From Nymphalis io (Eukaryota > Arthropoda > Insecta > Lepidoptera > Nymphalidae): a stretch of DNA of 64,000 nucleotides. Shown here one piece after another: positions 37,901 to 46,533 of the stretch. The DNA lies in the NCBI RefSeq assembly GCF_905147045.1, contig NC_065889.1, positions 7,011,001 through 7,075,000 of the forward strand, read 5' to 3'. Every line of letters starts with the position of its first letter. Within the stretch, counting starts at the first letter, position 1. The notes beneath the pieces are model-generated. The model saw only the letters and a program-made list of their open reading frames with translations. It had not been told where the DNA came from and did no database searches. Position numbers and translations under genes: made by a program.

Positions 37901-38394
37901 AAAAATAATCATTAAACATGGACGATGACAGTGATCTATTTCTTCGTCCCATTCCATGGTGCAAAGAAACAGTAGCACGTCATGACAGCTTGAGTGTCAC
38001 CGGGCAACTAAACGATTTTCATATAGGTGCAATATAGAAAGGTTGTTTTCATATAGGCCGCCGGGTTGTGTCGGCGGGTCGGCGGCTTTGGATTTTGTAG
38101 AGTGCCTTAGTGATAAAATTTATGGCTGGAAGATATTCCACAATCATAAACGGCCGTTTGGGAATCTGTTATAGTACAGTAGTTAGTATTCATTTAATTT
38201 TATAACCTCAAGAGATATTTAAATATGCAAACATAAAAAATGTATTGATAAGGTACATTAACCGGTTCGACATCTTCTTCTGGTTCTTCTATTTTTTGCA
38301 CAATGTCAACATCAGCTGCGCTTGATTTATTTTGATTGTTAGCGTTTTCGTGTAATAATTTAATTCTGTGTATACTATCTCTTTCATTTATGAA
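16985..38394 (-). CDS. Anoctamin (TMEM16)-like membrane protein, copy 1, 18 exons seen, 5' end and one exon missing
   Basis: Exons, high to low: A 38394-38257, B 37358-37185, C 36692-36532, D 36044-35931, E 35506-35416, F 35058-34975, G 34597-34485, H 33954-33794, I 33222-33126, J 32613-32490, K 31506-31348, L 30884-30738, M 30285-30056, N 29060-28948, O 28675-28588, P 27844-27727, Q 24463-24356, S 17131-16985 (stop TAA). This gives 788 residues without the missing parts. Family marks are the N-terminal RRIDMVLVVED, HKNLLFIKIHAPD, LDAYALHDGPYF, HLIHEYFG, FYFAFYGYLN, the Cys-rich loop (CQQCEIKARC), FWKRKE, RPEFE, LENHSTYKAYEESLI, LQFSMATLFGLAFPLAPL and CRRPLL. All junctions found are in frame, except that exon R (present in copy 2) was not located between 24.3 and 17.1 kb. 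The start exon was not found. AATAAA lies at 16895-16890. Anoctamins are dimeric ten-TM lipid scramblases or chloride channels. Confidence 0.85.
17743..18010. mobile_element. GC-rich DNA transposon relic with interrupted terminal inverted repeats
   Basis: Left end GGATGTGGACACACGTG and right end, read in reverse, GGACGTGGACACATGT. A second matching block follows (GTGTTACGGCACGGCGCCGC left, GTGTTACGTCACGGCGCCGC right), offset by about 22 bp on the right side. The island is strikingly GC-rich against its surroundings. An internal MEERDVLPLLHL reading could be a transposase-gene start. The class is unproven, possibly PIF/Harbinger-like. No clear target duplication beyond AA was seen. Confidence 0.65.
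18028..19262 (-). mobile_element. CR1/Jockey-like non-LTR retrotransposon, 5' truncated and decayed
   Basis: Minus-strand reading from 19262 gives HDILLSKLGYYGV and KMGVPQE (RT motifs, with stops). It continues to 18720-18487 with VETARIAYFSNFHSIIF and FILQKKTVRTIYNLG, the typical C-terminal part of this RT class. It ends at 18185-18028 with a 3' UTR (CGGTAGAATCTACATTCTGA) finishing in TTTTGATTTGATTATTATTA. It lies in the large 3' intron of anoctamin copy 1 in sense orientation. Confidence 0.7.
19740..20695 (+). pseudogene. Ty3/gypsy pol remnant (RT plus RNase H)
   Basis: Plus-strand pieces read PVSSSDCSGMCGDFKLTLNK and KMDRFP, then KAYAQFELNESKN of the reverse transcriptase, with stop codons and frame shifts. 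After a deletion of the RT C-terminus near 20350 the RNase H reads TLRTDHKPLVSIFG, then MAASRMQRWAILLSGYSYDV and ADVLSRLP, up to a stop at 20691. No LTRs, protease or integrase were found. It lies antisense in an intron of anoctamin copy 1. Confidence 0.75.
20696..21221. other. Intronic spacer of anoctamin copy 1, nothing recognised
   Basis: No exon, repeat family or ORF could be supported. It may be decayed gypsy sequence. Confidence 0.4.
21222..21330 (+). mobile_element. SINE family C fragment
   Basis: CGCATTGGAGCAACGTGGTG through TTTAGCCCAGCAGTGGGAC to CAGGCTGTTACGG is the distal half of family C in the orientation opposite to the 6400 copy. The tRNA-like head is missing. Confidence 0.75.
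22030..23830 (-). mobile_element. I-clade-type non-LTR retrotransposon with RNase H, 5' truncated
   Basis: The minus strand encodes the C-terminal end of an RT (YLGVWLDNSLRW, LYFGLIRSRIDYASFLYDN) and then an RNase H domain (VLTDASKD with its first Asp, RAELLDIVEAL with its Glu, ECDRFVILS with the next Asp). A His/Cys-bearing tail follows (EDTYHVIMECARNEADRIYF), stopping near 22190. Stops and frame shifts break it into 23706-22978, 22950-22750, 22694-22506 and 22445-22194. T-rich plus-strand sequence at 22018-22110 corresponds to an A-rich tail. It lies sense in the large 3' intron of anoctamin copy 1. Confidence 0.75.
24356..24463 (-). CDS. Anoctamin copy 1 exon Q (late transmembrane segment)
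   Basis: ATTTTAG acceptor, 108 nt (36 codons, phase 0-0) starting ALTLILTTRMTQRYFM, GTAAGT donor. It equals copy 2 exon Q in length and phase and shares the A-L/F...R+..RY pattern. It lies beyond the R1 insertion, which supports that insertion being intronic. Confidence 0.7.
24887..25570 (+). pseudogene. R1-clade gag (ORF1) remnant with CCHC zinc knuckles
   Basis: 24887-25207 gives the gag core (NVNVGEIRRTSMSLGVVWVR). After a frame change there is a first knuckle, CYRCFEKGHVVRDA, whose final Cys is replaced by Ala. A second, CFACGETGHKARDC, is intact, and a third R1-type motif (CPLCADMGCPSAH) follows in yet another frame. Gag proteins of this clade coat the element RNA. At least two frameshifts make it non-functional. 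Confidence 0.75.
25571..27658 (+). pseudogene. R1-clade ORF2 remnant: APE endonuclease and reverse transcriptase
   Basis: The endonuclease begins LNHCRNAQQLL with the AEPYNVPDD motif (25613 onward), then shifts frame (AIIGCYVSPNRSLADYEVYL). RT blocks are NAAPGSDGIPGRAL, AYRPICLLDEAGKLFERI (26397-26860), QFGFRQGRSTIDAI, GVPQGSVLGPLLWNLAYD, YADDTLVLA with an intact catalytic pair, and YLGLTLDGRLGFEEHFERL up to VVRSMA. Frame changes occur near 26860 and elsewhere. The C-terminal zinc finger region is absent. Confidence 0.8.
27727..27844 (-). CDS. Anoctamin copy 1 exon P
   Basis: ATTTTTAG acceptor, 118 nt in phase 2 to 0, reading YTASHLVLTCRRPLL then KPGIGVWNKIL, GTTAGT donor. Copy 2 exon P has the same length and the same RRPLL and IW positions. 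The RRP...(I)G(I/V)W pattern follows TM8 in anoctamins. Its donor is only 54 bp from the R1 target duplication. Confidence 0.75.
28370..28580 (+). pseudogene. Mariner-superfamily transposase fragment
   Basis: Plus-strand reading with frame shifts gives QDGVTCHT-like sequence, KFPGRVISRLG, and then the equivalent of WPPRSCDLTPMDFFLWGF and KVYANKPET. The spacing of the second and third catalytic Asp motifs is that of IS630/Tc1/mariner transposases. It is antisense in the intron after exon O of copy 1 and ends within about 20 bp of that exon's donor. Confidence 0.65.
29755..30025 (-). mobile_element. SINE family A copy
   Basis: AGGCGGACGAGCATATGGGC through AACCGGAACACAGTACC to CCCTACCACCAGTAGG. 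It lies in intron M-N of copy 1. The side next to its tail carries three tandem units of about 24 bp (TTTATAGAATATTGTTTTAT type, 29693-29760). Confidence 0.8.
32870..33124 (+). repeat. Lepidopteran interspersed repeat with GACAGACAGACAAAAAT motif
   Basis: It carries AGGCTCAACCGATTTTGATC, then GGACAGACAGACAAAAATAA, and ends CACAGACAGACACTTCAATT plus a TTTATTTATAT end. I recall this arrangement from degenerate non-LTR or Helitron-type lepidopteran repeats. It ends within a few bases of the donor of exon I of copy 1. Confidence 0.55.
33564..33590. repeat. (AT)n microsatellite
   Basis: Uninterrupted AT dinucleotides in an intron of anoctamin copy 1. Confidence 0.85.
34130..34425 (-). mobile_element. 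SINE family B copy
   Basis: GTCCAATCTCAAGAGAAATT through AGTCCGACACGACC to CAGGACCTATGGG (B-box remnant) and CATCAAGCCACTTACCAACG at the tRNA-like head. Intron G-H of anoctamin copy 1. Confidence 0.75.
35416..38394 (-). CDS. Copy 1 cytosolic N-terminal domain, exons A-E
   Basis: Exon A is a 46-residue acidic, Asn-rich stretch (KIEEPEEDVEPVN) with no counterpart seen in copy 2. Exons B-E build the anoctamin dimerisation domain: RRIDMVLVVEDNP, then a conserved GIEVEIE strand, KIHAPD, the RSLIVYKIL helix (equivalent to the family's R..IVYEIL), and DAYALHDGP. The A/B boundary is phase 0. Exon A is preceded by a GTAAAATACAG acceptor, so a further upstream exon with the start codon is required, somewhere between 38.4 kb and the polyadenylation site of copy 2 near 40.08 kb, or absent. 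Confidence 0.75.
36800..37045 (-). mobile_element. SINE family A copy, diverged
   Basis: GGGCAAATGGGCCACCAGTT, then ACCAACCTTGAGAACGAAG, then CCCTTTAAACCGGAACACAA. Intron B-C of anoctamin copy 1. Confidence 0.75.
37545..37690 (+). mobile_element. SINE family C copy, degraded
   Basis: GGAAAACATAGTGAGGAAAC, CACATTTGAGAAGCG, GGACTAAGCTCCAAACCTC and the CAGACTGTTAT end follow family C in the orientation of the 21222 copy. Confidence 0.65.
37695..38106. mobile_element. PIF/Harbinger-like non-autonomous DNA transposon with TTA target duplication
   Basis: The ends are imperfect inverted repeats of about 30 bp: AGCACTCCACACACCAAAGC on the left, and, read in reverse from the right, GGCACTCTACAAAATCCAAA, both followed by GCCGCCGA. 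TTA at 37692-37694 and 38107-38109 flanks them. Inside is a short open reading (MDDDSDLFLRPIPWCKET) that may be a remnant of an element gene. It lies in intron A-B of anoctamin copy 1. The 3-bp TTA duplication suggests PIF/Harbinger. Confidence 0.7.
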
Positions 38395-38692
38395 CTGTAT
38401 TTTACAAAATAAAATATGTTTATTATTTAATTAATTTTATAAATAGGTAAGTTTCGTTTGTCTTTAGAACTAAACTCATGCAAAGTAAGTTTGTATTTGT
38501 TTGCTCATGTAAGTAATCCAATTATTATAATTAATGAAACTTTGACATTATGATAAGTATATTTATAAAAGTAACTTCGCCCATTCAGGACGGATATAGC
38601 CTATAATTTTTATGATACAGACAAATCAAGCTAACGCCTCTAAAACTATAATAGATACAGGAGTAATCTGTATATGTAAACCTCAAGTTTTC

Positions 38693-38978
38693 TTTTTTTA
38701 TGTTATAGGTAGGCAGACTGGCAAATGGGCCACCTAATGTTATGTGGTTATTACCGCCCATAGACATTGCAAGAAATATTAACCATTATTTACATCGCCA
38801 ATGTGCCACCAATCTTGAGATTCGCAGATGTTATGTCCCTTGTGCCTGTAGTTACACTGGCTCACTCTCCCTTCAAACCGGAACGCAATAATACTAAGTA
38901 TTGCTGTTTAACTCTAGAATATCTAATGAGTGGGTAGCACCTACCCAGACGGCGGGACAAAGCCCTACCACGTAGTAG
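38693..38978 (-). mobile_element. SINE family A copy
   Basis: GTAGGCAGACTGGCAAATGG through CTTCAAACCGGAACGCAATA to AGCCCTACCACGTAG. Immediately 5' of exon A of copy 1. Confidence 0.8.
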
Positions 38979-40078
38979 ACTTACACTATTGATCATTTTT
39001 ATGTAAAAAAGACACAGACCACAGAATTGTTAGTTTTATTTGCCATACTATATTATTGTCATTAAGATGAATAACTAAGCATATTTTGTAAATAAAAATT
39101 TAGTTCCTTCAAATGACAAGATGGTTGAAAAATATAAGAAAAAAGTATGTTTTTGTGTTATTATTTTAGCATAATTTTTTTCCCGCACATGACGGGCCGC
39201 TAGTGTACTATAAAGGCTGCTTAACATCTAAATATATACTTATCTTGCTACTAATAATTAATTATGAATGCGAAAATGCTACCTCAAATTTTTTTGTCGG
39301 TAATTCTTCTCGGAAGGTTTTATATCTACCGCATTTATTTGAATCCATTGTAATTAAGACTGCCTTGATATATAAAAACAATATTTATGATTTTATAAAA
39401 TCATTAAAAGAAAAATAATAACAAAAGTTGATGTCGATTTCGGGACTTCACGAAAATTGACAATAGAATTATTTTAAATAATGTGACAAAACGTTTGGTA
39501 CTATAAAAATAATGTTACAAGATTAAAAAATAAAATATTCTCTAATAAATATCCTTTTATTTTACAATACATAGACAAAAATTAAACACATTGACGACCG
39601 GTTTTTCAATAGTTAGACACGATGATTTGATTCTAATTTTTAATAAGAGTACATCCTGAGTGACCGGAATGCGTGAGGGAGCGTACATGATCCGGCGCAA
39701 TATGTTGGCGGCTCCACTATTCAATGCGCGTCTTTTGATTTGACTAGTGGATAGTACAGTCAAGAGTGTCAAGTGTATAAAGGGTAAAAAATTATAAACT
39801 GTGAGCCAGCGATTGGCATCTTACGGTATGTTAATATAGTATTTCAGTTGCCGTAGGTGAGATGTGGATTCACTATTCCCGTCGATGTTTCTTTTGGGCG
39901 TGTTCAGAAATCAAAAAACGTCAAAATTGACATATAAAATGTGATCACAGGTTGTCTGCCGTTTTCGTATCTTAAAGTATATAATTTTTTTTAAATAGTT
40001 CAAAGGCAGAATTTATATTTATTTTTTTATTATTTAAATTTTTTATTAATAATAAAGCAATGATTACAGTAAATAATA
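38979..40078. other. Spacer between the tandem anoctamin genes
   Basis: This about 1.1 kb region should hold the promoter and first exon of copy 1. I could not identify a start exon with a phase-0 donor. Minus-strand 39557-39772 and plus-strand 39203-39418 are open for about 71 codons each, but neither has a recognisable domain. Confidence 0.4.
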
Positions 40079-40084
40079 TTTATT
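40079..40084 (-). terminator. Polyadenylation signal of anoctamin copy 2
   Basis: AATAAA on the minus strand 22 nt after the stop codon of exon S. Confidence 0.6.
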
Positions 40085-40105
40085 TTAAAGTCTCAATACA
40101 TAGTG

Positions 40106-43100
40106 TTATATACCTAAAAAACCTTTGCGGATATAGAATTTTTGCTTGATTTGTTTCTCCTTCCTAATAGTGGCTTTAAGATCGTCAGTCTTCGAAGGAA
40201 ATAGAAAATGTAATATTGCTGAAAGTAATAGTGTAAGGGCCTAGAACAAGAGGAATGTTTTTTTAATCATAATTTAATCTATATTGTCTATAGTCTACAC
40301 TACTATGACAGGGGAGACCCAATAAATAAACCATTTTTACCTTGAATGGACACGACATAATTGGTCGGGATTTAGATAATCGGTGGTATTGTGAATGCGT
40401 GAAAAATTGCGTTTTGATGGCAGTAAAATTGTTATCAACAAAAGGAAATAAAAGTAAGGTAGATAGATACACTAACGAGTCATGCAGTAATTATTGTGCG
40501 GAACAACTACGAAACTGTAGCTTCACGGTAACGTATCCCATGCAGTTATTGCAATATCGCGGCACAGCGAAAAGTGAAAAATTAAAGTATTATGTGGAAT
40601 AGGGTTGTCTTATAAATATAGATGATTAATTACTCGAAAACGTTTAATTGTAGAGGTAAATGGGAATATTAGTAATTCTTAAAAATACAAGTAATCTATG
40701 TAAAAAAAAACATTAAAGAGCTATGTTTAGTGCTTAATACAGCAGATTTAAATCAAATGGAAAATGTAAATTCAAGATTTGTCTTTACTTCTCCTACTAT
40801 TAGAATATGTATTTTACTATAAATTCCGTAGTGGTAATATGGTTATGTTTTAATTAATCAATTTTACTACAAGACAAAGGTATGTAAGTATACAAAATAT
40901 TTTTTTATATTTCTTTACGATTTTTTTTGTATGTATCATATCTTCACCGAAAGCGATCTGCCTAATTCGTATGAGAGCTAGCAACGTTTTCGAGAAAGAA
41001 TTTTAGGGAAGCTGGTTTTTATTGTATGTAGTTCGGTGGGGATGCCGTCCCTCTGACTATTGGAAATGGTATCGTTTTGCTATGAGTATCCTATTTGTTC
41101 ATGTGCAAATTTCATATTTTGGATCATAATATTCCATGTTGTTTTAACAATATATACTTAAATTACTTAACAGTTTTCTCATTGCCAACTCCGTGCCTGA
41201 TATTATTGTAAGTAATTTATGTCAGTCATTTCTTTTTCAAACCATTTCAATATCACCGAAATATTAATATAATGATGGCGCAAAGAACCGAAAATTAAAA
41301 GACGAAAATACTATTGTTTACAAGTGGTAATTGGTGTAGGTATGCTGTAAATGAAATAGTAAGTAGTTACTCTCCAAATATATATATACAGGTAGCTCTT
41401 ACACCAAGGTCCAAAATGTTTTTTATCTCATCGTCAGTCGAATTTAGAGAAAAAATAAATAAACTTGAGGGTAGAAAAAAGTGGAAACTAGGGGAATTAT
41501 TTCTTGTTAGAATTCTCGATATCTTCGTCGAATCATGAAATGAGGAGATACATAAATTAAGTGACGTTTCATTTAAAAGAAAAATTCGCAAGTATTCGCA
41601 TTTTAAAGCGTCCAAAAGTATTAAGGTGAAATGAGGTGGCCAAAAAAGTATATTCCACGTACACATAGATAGTAAATATATTGTATAAAAAATTTAAAAA
41701 AAAAATTGCTACGTAGTTCCTCCCTGAACTTTGGAGTTTTTATTTCAAAATATTATGTAATGAATTCCACCACACATTGTAATGGAGCAAAGAGAGAGAT
41801 AAATATAATAATGGACGTTCAAGACGATGCATACTACTTGCATATACAAGTGATATGGACTCTTATTATTTTGTATATTAGTATTTGTTGTATTTAATTT
41901 ATCTTTTTATGCGTAAGATAGTTTTTTTTATATTACACAAAAACATAATACTTAAAACGGAACGTTCTCGCGGGCCAAAGCGTGGAGCGATTTTATATCA
42001 AATATCAATATAAATACATTAAATGGTCTAATAAAAGGAATATCTAATATAAAACTCGTGAAGGATATTATTAAAAAAATTAAATGACATATAAATTACC
42101 TGACATATAACCAATAATTGAATCCCATATGATATGTTCCTATAAAATTTAATACTAGTATAAAAACGTTCACCACTTGAACTATCAGCCCAACCACCAT
42201 ACGCAATACCTACAAGATAAATTAGTTTTATCGTTAATGGTAATATTTAAAATAACAGCTGGATCAAGTTAATAACATATACATAATATTATTAAGTACT
42301 AGTTTGAAGTTACTTTTATATCAAAATTATAAAATCTAGGTACACATAATTAATTTTCGGATAAAAAAACATACTCATCATACAAATCAGTGTATTTTAT
42401 AAGAACTGCAAGAATCTGATAAAGATTAAATCTTAAAAGAAAATATTGAAGTACGTATCAAACATTATTATATTTCATTATTAAGTAGCTACCAGTCCCG
42501 ATTCGGGTGGGTCAAATAAGAATGTTATCCTATGCTATTTCTATTTAACCATTGAGATTCATAAAGATTCGCCATTCGATCTATTCGCTCGTACTGTGCA
42601 TATATATTAACAGCACACTGCACAAGTGGCTATCCATTATTTATACTTTGTGATAATTAAATTTAAATTAACCTTATATTTGCATCATTTCAATATCTAT
42701 AAAATATCGACTGTTTGTCGACTGTTGATTTTTGTAGATATTTTGATGACCTACAAATCTCTCATACAAATTTTTAGGTATGCTTGGCAGCGTTTGCTTC
42801 GATTGTTTTCTATCCGACTACGTCTATATAATATCCCGGCGATATGTATCTCAAAAAATATATATTACATATTTTTTTAATAAAATATAATATATATTTT
42901 ATTATATATATAAATATATGTTTTTAAAACTAAATCTTTATTTTTGAGTTAGTGATCTAATAAAAATGTATGCTTAGGTACCAAATAGAGAAAATGATCG
43001 TCTAAAAACAATTACACAACACGAAGCCCTTATGCGCAAATTATATATGGCCGGTCATCTTGACGTCAGAATGACTTAACATTTTTTTGTTAATTTTTTA

Positions 43101-46078
43101 GGTACCAAATATGTAAACAAAGGTACAAATAACTAAATAGTACAAATAGGTACAAAATGCTGGTAGTATTTTAAAGCTGATCCGTCCCTTGGTACAGTCA
43201 TTCTGATGCACGCACTATATATCTTAAGTCGGTATTGAAACTTTAAACTAAAATGATATGATATATTTGGTGGTAGGGCGTTGTGCAAATCCAGCTGGAT
43301 GAGTGCCACCCACTATTGTTGTGTTTCTGTTTAAAGGGTAACACACATAAAACTTACTTTTTTATAATATTAGTATGATATAGGTATTAAAATGTTATAG
43401 AACATACTATGAACACCACACCACTCCCAACTTCCCGCCAGCCGATCATAAATCCTCGATAACTCTTTAGACGATGTACGTAACTCCTTGAATCTTGAAA
43501 AAAACTGAAATTTGACAGTTTTTAAAAGCATATTAATATAACTGCCTCGTTGGCCTAGTGGCTGGATATAAGGCTGCAGACCCCGAGTCCTGGACTTAAA
43601 TCTCAGATTTTTTATTATTATAGAATAGGAAGGCGGACGAGCATATGGGCCAACTGATGGTAAGTGGTCACCAACGCTCATAGACATTGGCATTGTAAGA
43701 AATGTTAACCATCGCTTACATCACCAGTGCGCCACCAACCTTGGGAACTAAGATGTTATGTCCCTTGTGCCTGTAATTACACTGGCTTACTCACCCTTCA
43801 AACTGGTACACAACAATACCAAGTACTGCTGTTTTGCGGTAGAATAAATCAGATCGGGCCAATAAAAAGTTATTGGGTTTTTGTGTCGAAAATTTTCAGT
43901 AGCAGCCCGGAGTCTGGAAGTTGGAAGTGTGTACACTCGCGTGCCTTGGAAATCACGAAGCCGTTGGTCCTGCGCCTGAACTCTTTCAGGTTGTGTCGGA
44001 TTGCCGTCACAACCTGAAAGAGTTCAGATTGTGTTTGCTCACACACTTATGCACTATAATATATCCTGCCGCCGTGGCCGAGGTAGCTCCGGGAGACATT
44101 ATTATTATTATATAAAATGTTTTTTATTTCCGCATCAGTCATGCCCATTAAAGCCCTTCATAAATATTTGTATATCTCAACCCATTTTGCGATGGTCTGT
44201 TTTTGTATAAGTACCTGAGTAGGTATTACATATAAGTATATGTACCTACATATCCATGGTTTTAATTTTCAGAACCGTCGCGTGTGTGACATCGTTCGTA
44301 TAACTATGTACATATGTCATCACCGAAAAAGAAGGAAACAATAAAACGGACCTGTAGTCAAAGACGTCTGTTTTCAGAAAGCGGAATGTAATAGTATGAA
44401 TGGGCTTACAATTTTTGGAGCGAAATTGTAATTATACATAATTAGTCATTAAGTTGAAGAATTACTTCTTGGATTTATAGAAATCAAACTCTTACCTCTA
44501 TTGGTATATCATTGGTGAACCAAAATATCCCCCGTTGTAATGTATAAATAATAAATATATAATTATAACGAATAACTCTTGATTGATACGCCATCAGAAA
44601 GGCCTGCGAAATAACGTTTGGTTAACTAATCGGGTCATTTCTATTAATTTACGAATATGGAAATATTTAGATAGTTCTATAATATTCAGCACTTGATTGG
44701 AGGGTTTTTCACAAAAAGGACTTTTATTTTTAACACTGATTTATACTCGTGTGTTGGTCTAGTCTATACTTCTTTGGTAATCGCTCTCGAGCAGTCGAAT
44801 CGTTCGGACATGTTTTTTTAAAATATTATTACCAGGGATTACCAGGGTACTGAGAACCCCCCTAGTCCTGGCGACGCCTATTGTGGCGGAGGGAGAAGGT
44901 GCGCATAGCGCCTCATTCTTCTCCTCGGTCTTCTTCGGCAGAGGAGGTTTGCAGTGGCGTCCTCTTCCCGCTCCCACTCCGCGGCCTCCTTCGACATCAC
45001 ATTTTCACAGAAGGAGACCAATTCCGACCAGCACTCCTCGCCTCCGAGCATCGCGTTGATGATGCTCGGCAAAGAGAGGTCTCCACCGACAACTGCCGCC
45101 AGGGAATACCTCTGGGGCCCCCACGCGGCACACTCCGTCAGGGTGTGTTGCGCCGTGTCGATTGGCGCACCACCCTCGTGGCAGGAAGGTGACATTTCCC
45201 GCCGTGCTATCTTGTGCAGGTACTTACCGAAGCAGCCGTGTCCGGTAAGTACCTGCGTCAACCTAAACGAGAGTGTGCCTCGTTTTCTTTTGACCCAGCG
45301 ACTCAAGTGGGGACGTACCGTCTCCACTGTCGCCAGGCCCGCTGTGGGGGACCCCAGATCCTCCTCCCATCGGGCTATCAGGGCTTGCTGGGCTAGAGCC
45401 CTGATCCGCCCGACATCCGCTGACCCTGGACGGTCGCCGCGCTCTCTCGCCTCGGCCCGGAAGTGGTACACCTCTGCGAGTACCTCCGCCTGGAATTGGC
45501 CGCTGTCCAAGACACCGTACGATACCCTCTTATCGCTCTTACCGCTATGACCCTCTGCAGCCTCCGTAGGAGGGCCTGGTACTCACACCAATTCCTTTAA
45601 GTAGTCAAACTATGGAATTCACTGCCTCGAGAAATTCGTCAAGCTCAATCCGTACACATTTTTAAAAGTCGCAGTCGTTGTATTCCTTTTTTAAGGCGCT
45701 AGTATTTACATTACGAGATGCCGATGCATCAGCCCAGGCTTGATAGCATTCTCGACTTGATCTTTATTAACTAGAGAGAATGCACACAGGTGCATTCTTT
45801 CTATTAGTGCAGAAGTGTGCACTATAATATCTCCTGCGTCAACTACGCAGTCGCATCTCTCTTAAGATTGGCCGGCGTGGCCGAAATCGATCTGAAGGAC
45901 ATTAAAAAACTAATTTAAAAAAATATATAAATATATAATATTATATATTAATTTGATTACGTTAAATAAAGGCATAATATGAGCTGTTACAAAAACCAAA
46001 CGGTGCCAAATGCCGGGACCTGATGCATTCATCAGTAAAGGTCGCCGATACCACAGAAGAACTTTGCGACCTTTATAC
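40106..46078 (-). CDS. Copy 2 C-terminal exons P-S
   Basis: P 46078-45961 (YKGRKVLLWYRRPLL, ending FN), Q 44603-44496 (AFLMAYQSRVIRYNYIFII), R 42209-42100 (IAYGGWADSSSGERFYTSI and FYRNISYGIQLLVICQ), S 40240-40106 (ALTLLLSAILHFLFPSKTDD then a Lys-rich tail). These cover the last transmembrane helices and a short basic tail, as in family members. R and S were joined because CAG at the end of R keeps frame into S and because copy 1 exon S aligns (IIKHLFPPYIAKIKETKDAE). R read in its other open frame gives a hydrophobic helix, so its frame is the weakest call. Confidence 0.65.
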
Positions 46079-46476
46079 CTGGAAAAAAACCGTAATATTC
46101 TAATTCTGAATAAGTATGTTTAGACCTTTCATTTATACATTAGATAACAATAAGCTTATTAATTTAATACATTTACTGGTGGTAGAGCTCTACCACTAGT
46201 AAATGTATTAAATTAATGCAAGCTCGTCTGGGTAGGTACCACCCATTCATCAGATATTCTACCACAAAGCAGCAGTACTTGGTATTGTTGTGTTCCGGTT
46301 TGAAGGGTGAGTAAGCCAGTGTAATTACAGGGACAAGGGACATAACATCTTAGTTCCCAAGGTTGGTGGTGCATTGGTGATGTAAGCGATGATTAACATT
46401 TCTTACAATACCATTGTCTATAGGGCTGTTGGTGACCGCTTACCATCAGGTGGCCCATATGCTCGTCCGCCTTCCT

Positions 46477-46533
<57 letters not shown>

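Noticed and set aside
43370..43500. Minus-strand open stretch with GSWEWCGVHSMFYN, considered as an anoctamin exon after TM8
   Set aside because: It would be out of order relative to exon Q. A much better exon P with matching phase and length was found at 45961-46078.
27655..45600. An 18-kb inversion (or misassembly) splitting a single R1 element into the two complementary pieces
   Set aside because: The anoctamin exons inside and outside the interval are all on the minus strand in correct order and phase as the sequence stands; undoing the inversion would scramble both genes. Also, the 24839-27658 piece has its own target duplication on both sides.
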